NCBI GenBank assembly: GCA_963674975.1
Contig: OY771913.1
Coordinates: 620,001-684,000, forward strand
DNA from: UBA4781 sp963674975
Lineage (GTDB): Bacteria; Chloroflexota; Anaerolineae; Anaerolineales; Anaerolineaceae
Reading direction: 5' to 3'
Length of the DNA stretch: 64,000 nucleotides
The notes beneath the pieces are model-generated. The model made no database searches and was not told where the DNA came from. It was given only the letters and a program-made list of their open reading frames with translations. Below, piece after piece: positions 50,941 through 60,200 of the stretch (positions are counted from its first letter, which is position 1; each line of letters opens with the position of its first letter). The translations under genes and the position numbers were made by a program.

Positions 50941-51195
50941 TTCTCTTAAAAAAAGAATCCCTCATCCTCAGGGACGAAGGGTTTCTCCGTGGTACCACCC
51001 TGATTGTTCGCTTGCGAACCTCTCAGGCAGCTCTATCGGGCTTATCCGGCTGTGACTACTTTAATCACCACAGCAGTGCAGCGTTTCCGCTCAAGAGGCG
51101 AGTTCTTTCTTTTGCGCTCCAGGGGCACAGTATCGGGCTCACACCTCACTCTCCCGAATCGCTGCTGGATGAAATACTGCTCCTCTTCTCACTTT
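50941..51195 (-). promoter_or_regulatory. T-box leader (tRNA-Leu sensing) of leuS
   Basis: On the minus strand the leader has a long stem I, the T-box AGGGTGGTACCACGG (51001-50987) and a terminator TCCCT...AGGGA (50974-50958) followed by a T run (50954-50948). The specifier is probably CTC (51102-51100) within GAACTCGCC, a leucine codon matching the gene. Uncharged tRNA-Leu would pair with the TGGT/ACC region and prevent termination. The start codon follows the T run by 18 bases. Confidence 0.92.
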
Positions 51196-51214
51196 TTCTT
51201 TTATTAATGTCAGG

Positions 51215-51287
51215 TGGACCCAGAGAGATTCGAACTCTCGACCTTCTCAATGCCATTGAGACGCGCTCCCAACTGCGCTATGGGCCC
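51215..51287 (-). tRNA. tRNA-Ala (anticodon GGC)
   Basis: Cloverleaf on the minus strand: acceptor GGGCCCA with TGGGTCC (one G-U pair), anticodon stem TCTCA/TGAGA with loop ATGGCAT, T arm GAGAG-TTCGAAT-CTCTC, discriminator A. The 3' CCA is incomplete in the genome (ACC then T). Confidence 0.95.
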
Positions 51288-51300
51288 TTACTTTACCCAG

Positions 51301-51373
51301 TGGACCTGGAGAGATTCGAACTCTCGACCTCTTCAGTGCGATTGAAGCGCGCTCCCAACTGCGCTACAGGCCC
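51301..51373 (-). tRNA. tRNA-Ala (anticodon CGC)
   Basis: Cloverleaf on the minus strand: acceptor GGGCCTG with CAGGTCC, anticodon stem CTTCA/TGAAG with loop ATCGCAC, T arm identical to the neighbouring tRNA-Ala, discriminator A. It lies 13 bases upstream of tRNA-Ala(GGC), so the two are cotranscribed. Confidence 0.95.
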
Positions 51374-51391
51374 GTTTTCAAGGGTAGCAAA

Positions 51392-51420
51392 ATTCTACCC
51401 AAGTGCCATCAAGCTGTCAA
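51392..51420 (-). promoter_or_regulatory. Promoter of the tRNA-Ala pair
   Basis: TTGACA (51420-51415), 17 bases, TAGAAT (51397-51392) on the minus strand, about 18 bases ahead of the first tRNA. Confidence 0.8.
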
Positions 51421-51445
51421 GCAAAAACAGCACTCCAAGAGTATA

Positions 51446-52102
51446 TCACACCCATCCTGTTCTTGTGGCAGAAGTATCCAGAATTGATTTCAGATACGAG
51501 AAAGCTGCATCCCTATCGTGGTACCAAACCGTTTGAATACCCATCTTCTGCGCACCTTTGATATTTTCAATGAAGTCATCGATGAAAAGAACATCCGACG
51601 GTTCAACCTGTAAGGCATTCAGGATCAGCTGGAAAAAGGGTTCCTCCGGTTTACGCATGCCCACTTCCGCTGAGAAATAACTCACATCAAATAAGTCAAG
51701 GAATTCGTGTCGTGCTTCCATCCATTCTCTGGTCCCTGGAAAGGCATTGCTCAGCAAGCCTAATTTATACTGCGGGCGCAGTGTGCGCACATAATCCACC
51801 AGTTCTTTATCCTCATAATCATTGCTGAAAAATTCTTCCATAAAATGCCGGGTGTTTTTCTCATCCTCTCCCAGCGAAAGCATCAACTGGCGCATTAATT
51901 CATCTCTGGAGATCAATCCTTTTTCTGCCTTGATGCTGTCTGAGCTGAGAAAAACCATCCTGTTTAATTCTTCTGGACTCACCCCATATTTGCGCGCCAA
52001 TTCCTCCCGAGCTTCTTGCTGCTTCGTTCGGATAAAAACTCCACCCATATCGAAAATGACCGCTTTGAACGGCTGCTGTAATTTATTCACTTTCTTTCTC
52101 AC
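51446..52102 (-). CDS. HAD-superfamily hydrolase
   Basis: 218 residues of the HAD family, subclass I. The first motif reads VIFDMGGVFIRT, where Gly takes the place of the second Asp (as in many YihX-like proteins). Motif 2 is LGLLSNAFPG, motif 3 the Lys in GMRKPEEPFF and motif 4 VLFIDDFIENI. It probably removes phosphate from a small metabolite, such as a sugar phosphate. One base separates it from the upstream GNAT gene. Confidence 0.9.
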   Translation of the reverse strand: MRKKVNKLQQPFKAVIFDMGGVFIRTKQQEAREELARKYGVSPEELNRMVFLSSDSIKAEKGLISRDELMRQLMLSLGEDEKNTRHFMEEFFSNDYEDKELVDYVRTLRPQYKLGLLSNAFPGTREWMEARHEFLDLFDVSYFSAEVGMRKPEEPFFQLILNALQVEPSDVLFIDDFIENIKGAQKMGIQTVWYHDRDAAFSYLKSILDTSATRTGWV

Positions 52103-52103
52103 C

Positions 52104-52658
52104 TTATTTGTTTTCTTGCAATTTTATCCATTCATTCTTGAGGACACCCATCATAGGCATATCCCAGCGCTGCCCTTCTCGGTGAATAAAACCGCGCAGA
52201 GAGCCCTCTTTTTTAAAACCGACTTTCTCATAAGAGCGAATTGCCCTTTCATTATACCCAAGCACAGATAGAGAAACCCGATGCAAATTCCATTCAAGAA
52301 AACCCAATTTCAGAATCAGATTCATGGCTTCGGTGCCATAACCTTTGCCCCAGTTTTCTCTTTCGCCAATACCGATCCCCAGCCAGGCATTCCCGCTGTG
52401 CCAATCATAACCGGCTAATTCAATAAACCCAATAGGTTGATCATCTTCTTTTCGCATGATGATAAAAGCACTGATATGTGAGATCTGTTTTTCATACCAT
52501 TCTTTCATCTGATCCTTGTTATACATCACGGCAGGCATGCTATCCATAAAGCGATCAAACAGGGCATCCCGGTACCATTTGGAATAGAGTTCCATATCTT
52601 TCTCAATGTCCATGGAACGCAGATACACATTTTTTCCCTGTAAATACTTGTTATTCAT
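52104..52658 (-). CDS. GNAT-family N-acetyltransferase (RimJ/RimL-like)
   Basis: 184 residues. The acetyl-CoA binding segment is ENWGKGYGTEAMNLILKLGF, with the R/Q-x-x-G-x-G/A pattern, and the following strand HRVSLSVLGYNERAIRSYEKVGFKKEG (given here in two parts of the family motif B) is typical of the RimJ/RimL group. Such enzymes acetylate protein N-termini, antibiotics or small amines; the target here is unknown. Its start overlaps the stop of a second GNAT gene by four bases. Confidence 0.9.
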   Translation of the reverse strand: MNNKYLQGKNVYLRSMDIEKDMELYSKWYRDALFDRFMDSMPAVMYNKDQMKEWYEKQISHISAFIIMRKEDDQPIGFIELAGYDWHSGNAWLGIGIGERENWGKGYGTEAMNLILKLGFLEWNLHRVSLSVLGYNERAIRSYEKVGFKKEGSLRGFIHREGQRWDMPMMGVLKNEWIKLQENK

Positions 52659-53230
52659 GACAAACCTTTCTTATGCCGCCATTCTTCGCCTACAATTCCT
52701 AAAATGATCCGATCATGATATTTTCCTGCGTGATAGATCATCTCCCGCAGGCAGGCTTCCTGCACAAAACCGGCTTTCTCAAACGCCTTGATGGCATCAA
52801 TATCATAGGATGGGATCTCACAGAAGATATGGTACAAATTCAATTCATCGAATGCGTAGCGTAAAGCCAGAGAGAGAGTTTCCGCCAGGTATTCCTTATT
52901 AATTTCTTCAGTTCCCATTAATACCTGCAAAAGCCCCTGCCCATTTGGCCATTCAATATCGATGATATGCAGGAATCCCAGCAGATCTTTTTCACCTGTT
53001 TTCAACCGAATTGCATAATAGAAGCTGCTTCTTTCTTGATCTGATTCTTTCAGCTTCTCTTCAAGGTCTTTACTGACCTCGCTAACAGACATCGGGCGTA
53101 CTGGATTTTCTGTACGAAAACGCGCATATTCAATGGAATGCATCCATTGGCTTTCTTTTTCCGCGTCCTCTTTCGGGTTGATTTCAGTTAATCGAATCCG
53201 CTCACCCTCGAAAATATTGGTTTGATCCAT
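52655..53230 (-). CDS. GNAT-family N-acetyltransferase, second copy
   Basis: 191 residues from the ATG at 53230, with AAGGA upstream; a TTG two codons earlier is less likely. The fold follows RimJ/RimL: NEYL-like segment at KEYLAETLSLALRYAFDEL and SYDIDAIKAFEKAGFVQEACLR. The acetyl-CoA loop is less canonical than in the neighbouring copy because the glycine-rich turn is replaced by NKEYLA, so activity is uncertain. It is first in the GNAT-GNAT-HAD operon and divergent from rsmG. Confidence 0.85.
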   Translation of the reverse strand: MDQTNIFEGERIRLTEINPKEDAEKESQWMHSIEYARFRTENPVRPMSVSEVSKDLEEKLKESDQERSSFYYAIRLKTGEKDLLGFLHIIDIEWPNGQGLLQVLMGTEEINKEYLAETLSLALRYAFDELNLYHIFCEIPSYDIDAIKAFEKAGFVQEACLREMIYHAGKYHDRIILGIVGEEWRHKKGLS

Positions 53231-53271
53231 TTTCAATTCCTTATGAAATATGATTATGCCCCTTGAATTCT

Positions 53272-53287
53272 ATCCTATGAATAGGAT
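53272..53287. promoter_or_regulatory. Inverted repeat between GNAT and rsmG genes
   Basis: ATCCTAT-GA-ATAGGAT, a 7-bp perfect inverted repeat upstream of the divergent GNAT operon. Possible operator; nothing else was recognised in this 190-base gap apart from the rsmG -10 box. Confidence 0.3.
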
Positions 53288-53411
53288 TTGTTAAAAGTGT
53301 TTCTATTATCATTTAATACTATGCAACTATTCTCTTCTTTATGCGGAATCCCTTCCCATCAACAATCATACCTATCAATCAACAGATGGCAATTGTTCAA
53401 CTTTCCTTGTT

Positions 53412-53417
53412 TATAAT
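53412..53417 (+). promoter_or_regulatory. -10 box directly upstream of rsmG, possible leaderless promoter
   Basis: TATAAT, six bases, then the ATG at 53424. The six-base gap contains GGAG, so a ribosome site cannot be excluded, but transcription from this box would begin at about the ATG. Confidence 0.45.
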
Positions 53418-53423
53418 TGGAGT

Positions 53424-54134
53424 ATGACCAATCTGGCAGAGTTTTATCAAAATCTGGGTAAAGAACCAATCTCTCCTGAGATGCTGAATCAATTCATCCA
53501 TTACAGGAACCAATTACTGGAATGGAACAGCCAGTTCAACCTGACCGCCATCCGCACCCCAGAAGAGATTGAAACCAAACACTTCATGGATTCTCTCAGC
53601 ATACTGCTCACCCTGCAAAAATATCAGGTTAAATCGCTGATCGACATTGGTACCGGCGCCGGCTTTCCGGGCATCCCCCTCAAGATCGTGGATCCATCTC
53701 TGAAATTGGTGCTGGTGGAATCGGTGGAAAAAAAAGCTAACTTCTGCCGGCATATCATCCAGACACTGAATTTAGAAGATGCCGGTGTGGTGGTAGAACG
53801 TGCGGAGACCATCGGACAGGATAAAGCCTACCGCGAACAATTCGATTGCGCGGCAGCACGCGCGGTGGCAGCGCTGCCGGTACTGCTCGAATACCTGCTC
53901 CCACTGGTACATGTGGGTGGAATTGTCATCGCCCAGAAAAGTGCTGCCGTAGAAGATGAGATCAAACAGGCAAAGAACGCCTGCGCCGTCCTGGGGGGAG
54001 GAACAATGCAGGTAGAACCCATCATCATCCCCGGTCTGGATGCAGAACGAGCCCTGGTCATTATCGAAAAGGTAAAACCCACTCCAGCTGCATATCCGCG
54101 GCGGGTGGGGCTGCCTGCCAAGAAACCTTTATGA
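53424..54134 (+). CDS. rsmG: 16S rRNA (guanine-N7) methyltransferase RsmG
   Basis: 236 residues. N-terminal helix with LLEWNSQFNLTAIR, the SAM site DIGTGAGFPGIPLKI near residue 70 and the ARAVAALPVLLEYLLPLV segment are all family standard. RsmG methylates G527 in the 530 loop of 16S rRNA. It is transcribed alone; its stop overlaps the convergent STAND gene by six bases. Confidence 0.95.
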   Translation: MTNLAEFYQNLGKEPISPEMLNQFIHYRNQLLEWNSQFNLTAIRTPEEIETKHFMDSLSILLTLQKYQVKSLIDIGTGAGFPGIPLKIVDPSLKLVLVESVEKKANFCRHIIQTLNLEDAGVVVERAETIGQDKAYREQFDCAAARAVAALPVLLEYLLPLVHVGGIVIAQKSAAVEDEIKQAKNACAVLGGGTMQVEPIIIPGLDAERALVIIEKVKPTPAAYPRRVGLPAKKPL

Positions 54135-57100
54135 ATATTTGATCAAATTTCCCTTAATTTGAGAAGCAAGCGTGGTATACCCATGTTTCACCGCCAGTGC
54201 ATATGCTTTTTGCATCAATGCCAATCCCTTGCTTCTTTCATTCAACCTGAGATAGATAGTGCCCTGATTCACCCATGAGTAGCATAATCCTTCAGCTGAA
54301 TTCATCTCCTCACTGAGTCGTTCCTCTTCTTTATGCAGTTCCAATGCTTCCTGCAGCTTTCCCCTGCTCTTCAGCATAGCCGCCTGGTTGCCCAGAGATA
54401 TCGAGAGGCTTTCCTTATTCCCTAATTTCCGGCAGATAGATTCCTGTTCTTTCAGCATAGCAATGGCTTCATCGATCTTCCCCCCCTGATACAGGATCAG
54501 TGCCTGATTCCCAAGGGAATTCTGCAGGCTATCCAGATCACCCAGCTGCCGGCAGATGCGTTCTTTTTCTTTATGATATTTCCAGGCATTCCCCAGATCC
54601 CCCGCTTTCAGGTATATATTTGCCTGGTTTCCCAGTGAGATCTGTAGGCTGTATAAATTTCCAATTTCATGGCAAATACGCTCTTCTTCTTTGTGGTACT
54701 GCATGGATTTATTGAATTCGCCCCATGAGAAGAAAATATTCGCCTGGTTCCCCAGACAGCGCTGCAGTCCATCATAATCTTTATTCAAGCGGCAAAAGGT
54801 TTCCTCAAGTTTAAACAAGCTCATAGCATCATCCAGTTTTCCCCATGCTTTCAGGATCAACGCTTGATGATCCAGAGCAGCCGTCAGCCCCACCCAATCA
54901 TCCAGTTCCTTACATATGTTTTCTTTTTCTTTCAAAAGGGTTAAAGCTTGATCCAGTTCTCCCATTGTTTTCAAGATCAGCGCCCTGTTGCCCAGACAAA
55001 GCTGAAGAGCAGTTCGATCATTCTGCTGCCGGCATTTCTGCTCTTCGATCTCATGTATTTTTAAAGCTTCTTTCAATTTTCCTGAATCTCTATAAAGAAC
55101 AGCCAGCCAGTTGAATAGATACAGATCATACTTATCCGGATTCTGAATTACATCCTTATATGCATCAGTCCGGTCATATTCACTGTTTTGTTCGATCGAG
55201 GTCCAGTATGCATACACATCAAAATGATTCTCTTCCCAGACAGCCGTAAAGAATTCCAGATCAGACAACAGCATATACAAACGCCCCCATGCCTGTGCCT
55301 GCTGCAGCTGCCAGGGTAATTCCACAACCTTGCGGATGGGAGTGCCGGGCTGCCGTGTGAAATAATCTGCCAGCGTGATATGAGATTGCTGTTTAGCGGT
55401 ATCTGCAGCAAGATAGCGCTGCTCCACGGCTTTTCGTATGTAATCATGAGAGAAATCGATCAACCCCTCACGTTCAAATAACATCCCTTCTAAAGCGAGA
55501 TGGAGGGGCGACCAGATACGCTGCGGCAGCGGCTGTCCATCCTTCCCTAATACTTCCAGCAGTTCCATTTCGGATATGCCCTGCCTGGCAGCCCAGATGC
55601 AGCGCAGCGCGTCACCTACCAGTTGAGGACGGTCTTTTTCAAAATCACCTTCGCAGCGTTCCAGCACCAACTCCAGCAGCGCCGGAATAGAATCTGCCTT
55701 TATATAATGGTTAATTCGTTCATCCAGCTGTTCATGCACTCCAAACTGGCGCAGTTCATCCAATAAGATGCGCAATCCAAGCGGGCTGGCAGATTGAGGA
55801 GCCGTGATAATGCTGAGCAATTGCATATCCGTAAGGCTTTTCGAGTAGTGGGATAGAAATTTCTGTGCCAGCTCTTTTTCTTCATCCCACGTTAATACTT
55901 GCACCGTTAGCGTTGGGTATCCCCTTTCTTCACACGCCTGCAGCACTTTTCCGGGCAGCGTAGAAAGGACCACTGCGACGTTCTCCGGCAGCCGCGATGG
56001 CAGCCAGGTCAGTTCCTGTGCACCCTGCCTGTCATCCAATTGATTCAACGCATCCAGAACGAGCACCACTCTGCCTTTTTGCCCAGCTCGATACAGCCAT
56101 TGGGGGAAAGCTGCTCGTAGCGCATTAACGTCGGACGGTATTTCTTCCTGCAGGTTGAAGAAGCGTTTCAGTTCCCCCATCACATAGCGCAGCATGTTCG
56201 CCCAATCAGCCGAACTGGTGCTTGCGCCGCAGAAATGCATTATCACCAGGTCATTCGAATGTTCCTGCTGATATTTTAATCCCCAGTTTGCCAGCAGAGC
56301 AGATTTTCCAACTCCTGATGCTCCTGCAATTACCAGAGGCGTATGGCTTGACGACACACGATCATCCAACCATGTGAAGTATTTTTCTCCTCCAATATAG
56401 ACCCTGGCACGGTTGGCAGCAAATGCGGTATGGATCTGCCTTTCCCGCATCAGCGGGTCAGGTTGAGAACCCAGCGGGTATAGTTGATCGATGATGGCGG
56501 TAAGATCTTTCAGCACCCATTCCCCAAGTTCCTGCGGATCGTGGAAATTCTCTCTGAGAGGTAATTTACTCTGACGAATGCGCTCTTTCAAAGCAATCAA
56601 TTTGGTTTTCCGTTCAGCCGCTCTCTTCTGTGCTTCTTCTAAACCAAACTGCTCGATCTCTTCAGGCTGTACTGTTTCATCGTGAAGGGCTTGTTGTTCA
56701 GGGGGTAAGCGCTTGACCAGTTCTGGATCACGAAAATAAAAGAGGGCGTGCCCTTCCATGGAAGGATCATTCAGTACTCCGTGTAAAATCTCAAGTTCAG
56801 TCACGGAATGCCCCTTATGTTCAGCCAGCCACGGCTGTCTTTCGATCAGCTCCGCATCGATCTCCTCCGGTACCCAGCCATAGCGTTCTCCCAGTATCCC
56901 GATGAAGTACGGGCGGCAGCGCTGTATCTCTTCCAGGCAGATAGGCAGCACCTTGCCTTCGGCAGATTGTTCGTCGGTGATTCCCCAGCGCAGGTCTACT
57001 TCACTCCATGCTACTCCACGTGTTTCACACAGCTTCCTTAATTGCGGAAAAATGAACTTGACCAGATAATCCCGCTCTACCTGCATATCTCGAAAGGTGG

Positions 57101-57143
57101 AAGAAACAAACACCCGTATTTGTCTCGTATTTTGCTGTGGCAT
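54129..57143 (-). CDS. DUF4062-NTPase-TPR protein (STAND type), copy 1
   Basis: 1004 residues from the ATG at 57143, which has GGAGGGCAC upstream. Domain order: DUF4062 at about 8-115 (IRVFVSSTFRDMQVERD, then SEVDLRWGIT, and FIGILGERYGW), a linker, a NACHT-like NTPase with Walker A GASGVGKS at 274-281 and Walker B VLVLDALNQLDD near 360, winged-helix-like segments, and six TPR units of 40 residues (about 717-956) plus a seventh partial. The layout recalls eukaryotic NPHP3 and NWD1/TEP1. STAND proteins act as switches that oligomerise on ligand binding. The ligand and output are unknown. Confidence 0.88.
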   Translation of the reverse strand: MPQQNTRQIRVFVSSTFRDMQVERDYLVKFIFPQLRKLCETRGVAWSEVDLRWGITDEQSAEGKVLPICLEEIQRCRPYFIGILGERYGWVPEEIDAELIERQPWLAEHKGHSVTELEILHGVLNDPSMEGHALFYFRDPELVKRLPPEQQALHDETVQPEEIEQFGLEEAQKRAAERKTKLIALKERIRQSKLPLRENFHDPQELGEWVLKDLTAIIDQLYPLGSQPDPLMRERQIHTAFAANRARVYIGGEKYFTWLDDRVSSSHTPLVIAGASGVGKSALLANWGLKYQQEHSNDLVIMHFCGASTSSADWANMLRYVMGELKRFFNLQEEIPSDVNALRAAFPQWLYRAGQKGRVVLVLDALNQLDDRQGAQELTWLPSRLPENVAVVLSTLPGKVLQACEERGYPTLTVQVLTWDEEKELAQKFLSHYSKSLTDMQLLSIITAPQSASPLGLRILLDELRQFGVHEQLDERINHYIKADSIPALLELVLERCEGDFEKDRPQLVGDALRCIWAARQGISEMELLEVLGKDGQPLPQRIWSPLHLALEGMLFEREGLIDFSHDYIRKAVEQRYLAADTAKQQSHITLADYFTRQPGTPIRKVVELPWQLQQAQAWGRLYMLLSDLEFFTAVWEENHFDVYAYWTSIEQNSEYDRTDAYKDVIQNPDKYDLYLFNWLAVLYRDSGKLKEALKIHEIEEQKCRQQNDRTALQLCLGNRALILKTMGELDQALTLLKEKENICKELDDWVGLTAALDHQALILKAWGKLDDAMSLFKLEETFCRLNKDYDGLQRCLGNQANIFFSWGEFNKSMQYHKEEERICHEIGNLYSLQISLGNQANIYLKAGDLGNAWKYHKEKERICRQLGDLDSLQNSLGNQALILYQGGKIDEAIAMLKEQESICRKLGNKESLSISLGNQAAMLKSRGKLQEALELHKEEERLSEEMNSAEGLCYSWVNQGTIYLRLNERSKGLALMQKAYALAVKHGYTTLASQIKGNLIKYS
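54276..54995 (-). repeat. Six 40-residue TPR units in STAND copy 1
   Basis: Six consecutive units of exactly 120 bases begin with LGNxA and contain G-x-x-x-x-A then KEE/KEKE. The units are more diverged from each other than those of copy 2. Confidence 0.75.
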
Positions 57144-57274
57144 GTGCCCTCCTTTGATGGTCATGATGCCTTATTTTAATACCCTGAATGTAATTAATTC
57201 CTTTAGCCCTGATAAAAACAAAAACAGCAATGAGCCCGAATCATGGCTATATGGAAATATTCTCAGGAAAAATA

Positions 57275-60200
57275 TCATGAAATTTTTTCTAGAAGTTTTT
57301 TAGTTCGCTGTGCAAGTACTTCATATCCGTTCTGATTCGCTGTATCCAATGCCTTATGCAGCAATTTCAATGCTGCTGGTTTATCACCTTTGATAAGGTA
57401 ATTCGTTCCCTGATACACCCACGTCAGGCATAAGCCGCGCGGATTCTTCAGCTGCTGGCAGATCCTTTCTTTTTCCATAAGCAGATTCATGGATTCATCT
57501 ATTTTTCCCCATTTCTGCAAGATTATCGCCTCATCACCCAAAGATTCCTGGATCCCATCCAGATTCCCAAGCTCCCGGCAAATATGCTCTTTTTCTTTAT
57601 GCATTGCCATGGCTTCTTGAGATTTCCCCTGCGCATGCAGGATCTGCGCCTGAGAGCCCAGTGATTGTTGGAGAGCATCTTTATTATTCAACTCCCTGAC
57701 GATCTGTTCCTGCTCTTTTAATAATGCTGCAGCTTCCTCCAGCTTGCCTTTGTTTTTCAAGATCAAAGCCTGGTTTCCGAGGGAAATTTGGATGCCGTCT
57801 TTATTTCCCAATTCTCTGCAGATCAATTCCTTTTCTTTCTGCATAGCCATGGCTTCATCAAATTTGCCCCAGTTCTTCAAGATCAATGCTTGATTGCCCA
57901 GAGAACGCTGCAAACCATCCTTATCCCCCATTTTGCGATATATACTCTCCTGATCCTTGAACAGTTTCATGGCTTCATCCAACCTGCCCTGCGCCATCAG
58001 GATGATGGCCTGGTTTCCCAGAGCAGCCTGTAATCCAGATGAATTTCCTAATTGACCGCAGATGCGTTCCTTTTCTTTCTGCATTGCCATGGCTTCATCT
58101 AATTTGCCCCAGGTTTTCAGGATCAAAGCCTGGTGACCCAGAGAATTCTGTATGTAATTGAGATCCCCGCCGGCTCTGCCAATTCTCTCCTGCTTTTTAA
58201 ATAGGGTCATGGCATCTTCCAGATAGCCTGAACTCATAAGGAATAAAGAAAGCTCGATCAGGAAAAGTTTATAACCGGGGATAAGGGGATCTTTTAATAC
58301 ATCCTGATATGCTTGAGCCCTATTTCGATCTGAGTTTTCTTCAATGAAAGTCCAATATGTATAAAGATCATATTGATTGATCTTCCATTGATTCATAAAG
58401 AAAGCAGGGTCTTTTAAAACCAAATATAATCTTTCCCAATCGCTTATTCTCAGCAGCTGCCAGGGAAGTTCATTAACTTTCCGCGGTGGAAAACCCTGAA
58501 TGTTCTGAAAATAATCAACCAGCCCCCTGCGAACCACATCTCGTTTAACTTCACCGTCAAGATAATGCTTTTCTACCGCTTGACGGATATATGCATGGGA
58601 GAAACCGATTAAACCGCTGCGTTCTATTAATGATTCTTCAAGTGCGAGATGCAGCGGTGACCAGATGCGCTGGGCTAATGGTTTCCCTTCTTTTCCCAGC
58701 ACATCCAACAACTCTGCTTCCGATAAACCCTGCCTGGCTGCCCAGAGGCTGCAGAGCGTATCTTTTACCAGATCCGGACGTTCTGCTTCAAAATCATTTT
58801 CACAACGCTTAAAAACCATCTCCAGTAATCCGATTATTGAATCTGCATCCAAATAATGCTGGATAGTTTCATTCAAGCGTTCATAAGATCCAAATTGGCG
58901 TAGTTCATCCAGCAATATACGCAATCCTAAAGGATTGGTAAATTTGGGGTTTTCTACGATCATTCTTACCTGCTGTGCATCCAATTGCTTTGAATATTGA
59001 GCTAGAAACTTCTGTATGAATTCTTCCTGTTCCTGTCGGCTCAGCGGTTCGATCAACAGTACGGGATATCCTCTTTTATTCAGTGAATCCAATGGTTTCC
59101 CCGGCAGCGTTGAAAGGATCACCTTCACGGAATCCGGGAATGTGTCTGGGAGCCAGGTCAATTCCTGTGCTCCCTGCTTATCTTCCATCTGATTCAGGGC
59201 ATCGATAATGAGCAGTACATGTCCCTTTTGATCGGCTTTAAACAGCCAATCAGAGAAAACCTCCCGCAGTTCATTTACGTCCGTTGGAATTTCGCCATCG
59301 ATATCAAACCGCTCCTGCAGCTCACTTAATATTCTGCGCAGCATGGCAGCCCAATCACCTGAAACTACGCTGGCTCCAACAAAATGCATCAATACCAGAG
59401 TATCAGGGTGCTCTTTGCGATATTTCAACCCCCAATTAGCAAGCAGGGCTGACTTTCCGATACCGGATTCACCTAAAACCACCAGCGGTAAATGATCGGT
59501 CGATAAGTATTCATCGATCTTTTTAAAATATTTTTCACCCCCGATATAGACTTTTGCTCGGTTCACAGCAAAAGCTTCATGTATCAATCCTTCGAGTTTC
59601 AACGGCGTGGGCTGCAAGTTTTCAGGATAGATACGGTTAATAATCGCGGTCATATCCTCCAGAACCCATGCTCCCAATTGCTGGGGATTCTGAAATCCTT
59701 CTTTTAATGGCATCCCGCTTTTACGGATGCGCTCTTTTAATTCGATCAATTTTGTTTGGCGATCTTGAGTTCTTTTTTGTGCTTCTTCCCGCCCATATTT
59801 CTCAATTTCGTCGTGATTTAGAACTTCGAGATAATTTTTCTGCCGTTCTGCTGGAAGATGTTGAATGGAAGCAGGATCACGAAAATAAAAAAGCACCTTG
59901 CCAGCCATTTCAGGATTGTTCAGCACACCGTGCAGTATTTCCAGTTCGGTGACTGAATGGTGCAGATGTTTGGCTAACCATGGTTCACGCTCGATCAGCG
60001 CTTGATTGATCTTGTCAGGAACCCACCCATAGCGTTCTCCCAGAATACCGATGAAGTATGGGCGGCAGCGCTGGATCTCTTCCAAACAGATAGGCAGCAC
60101 CTGTTCTTCTGCAGATTGTTCAGCAGTGATCCCCCAGCGCAGATCCACTTCACTCCATGCAACTCCCCGCTGCTCGCACAGCTTTCTTAATTGTGGGAAT

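Noticed and set aside
57422..58141. Regular 120-base repeats that could be mistaken for a satellite or a CRISPR-like array
   Set aside because: The repeats are in frame, encode 40-residue TPR units and have no spacers.
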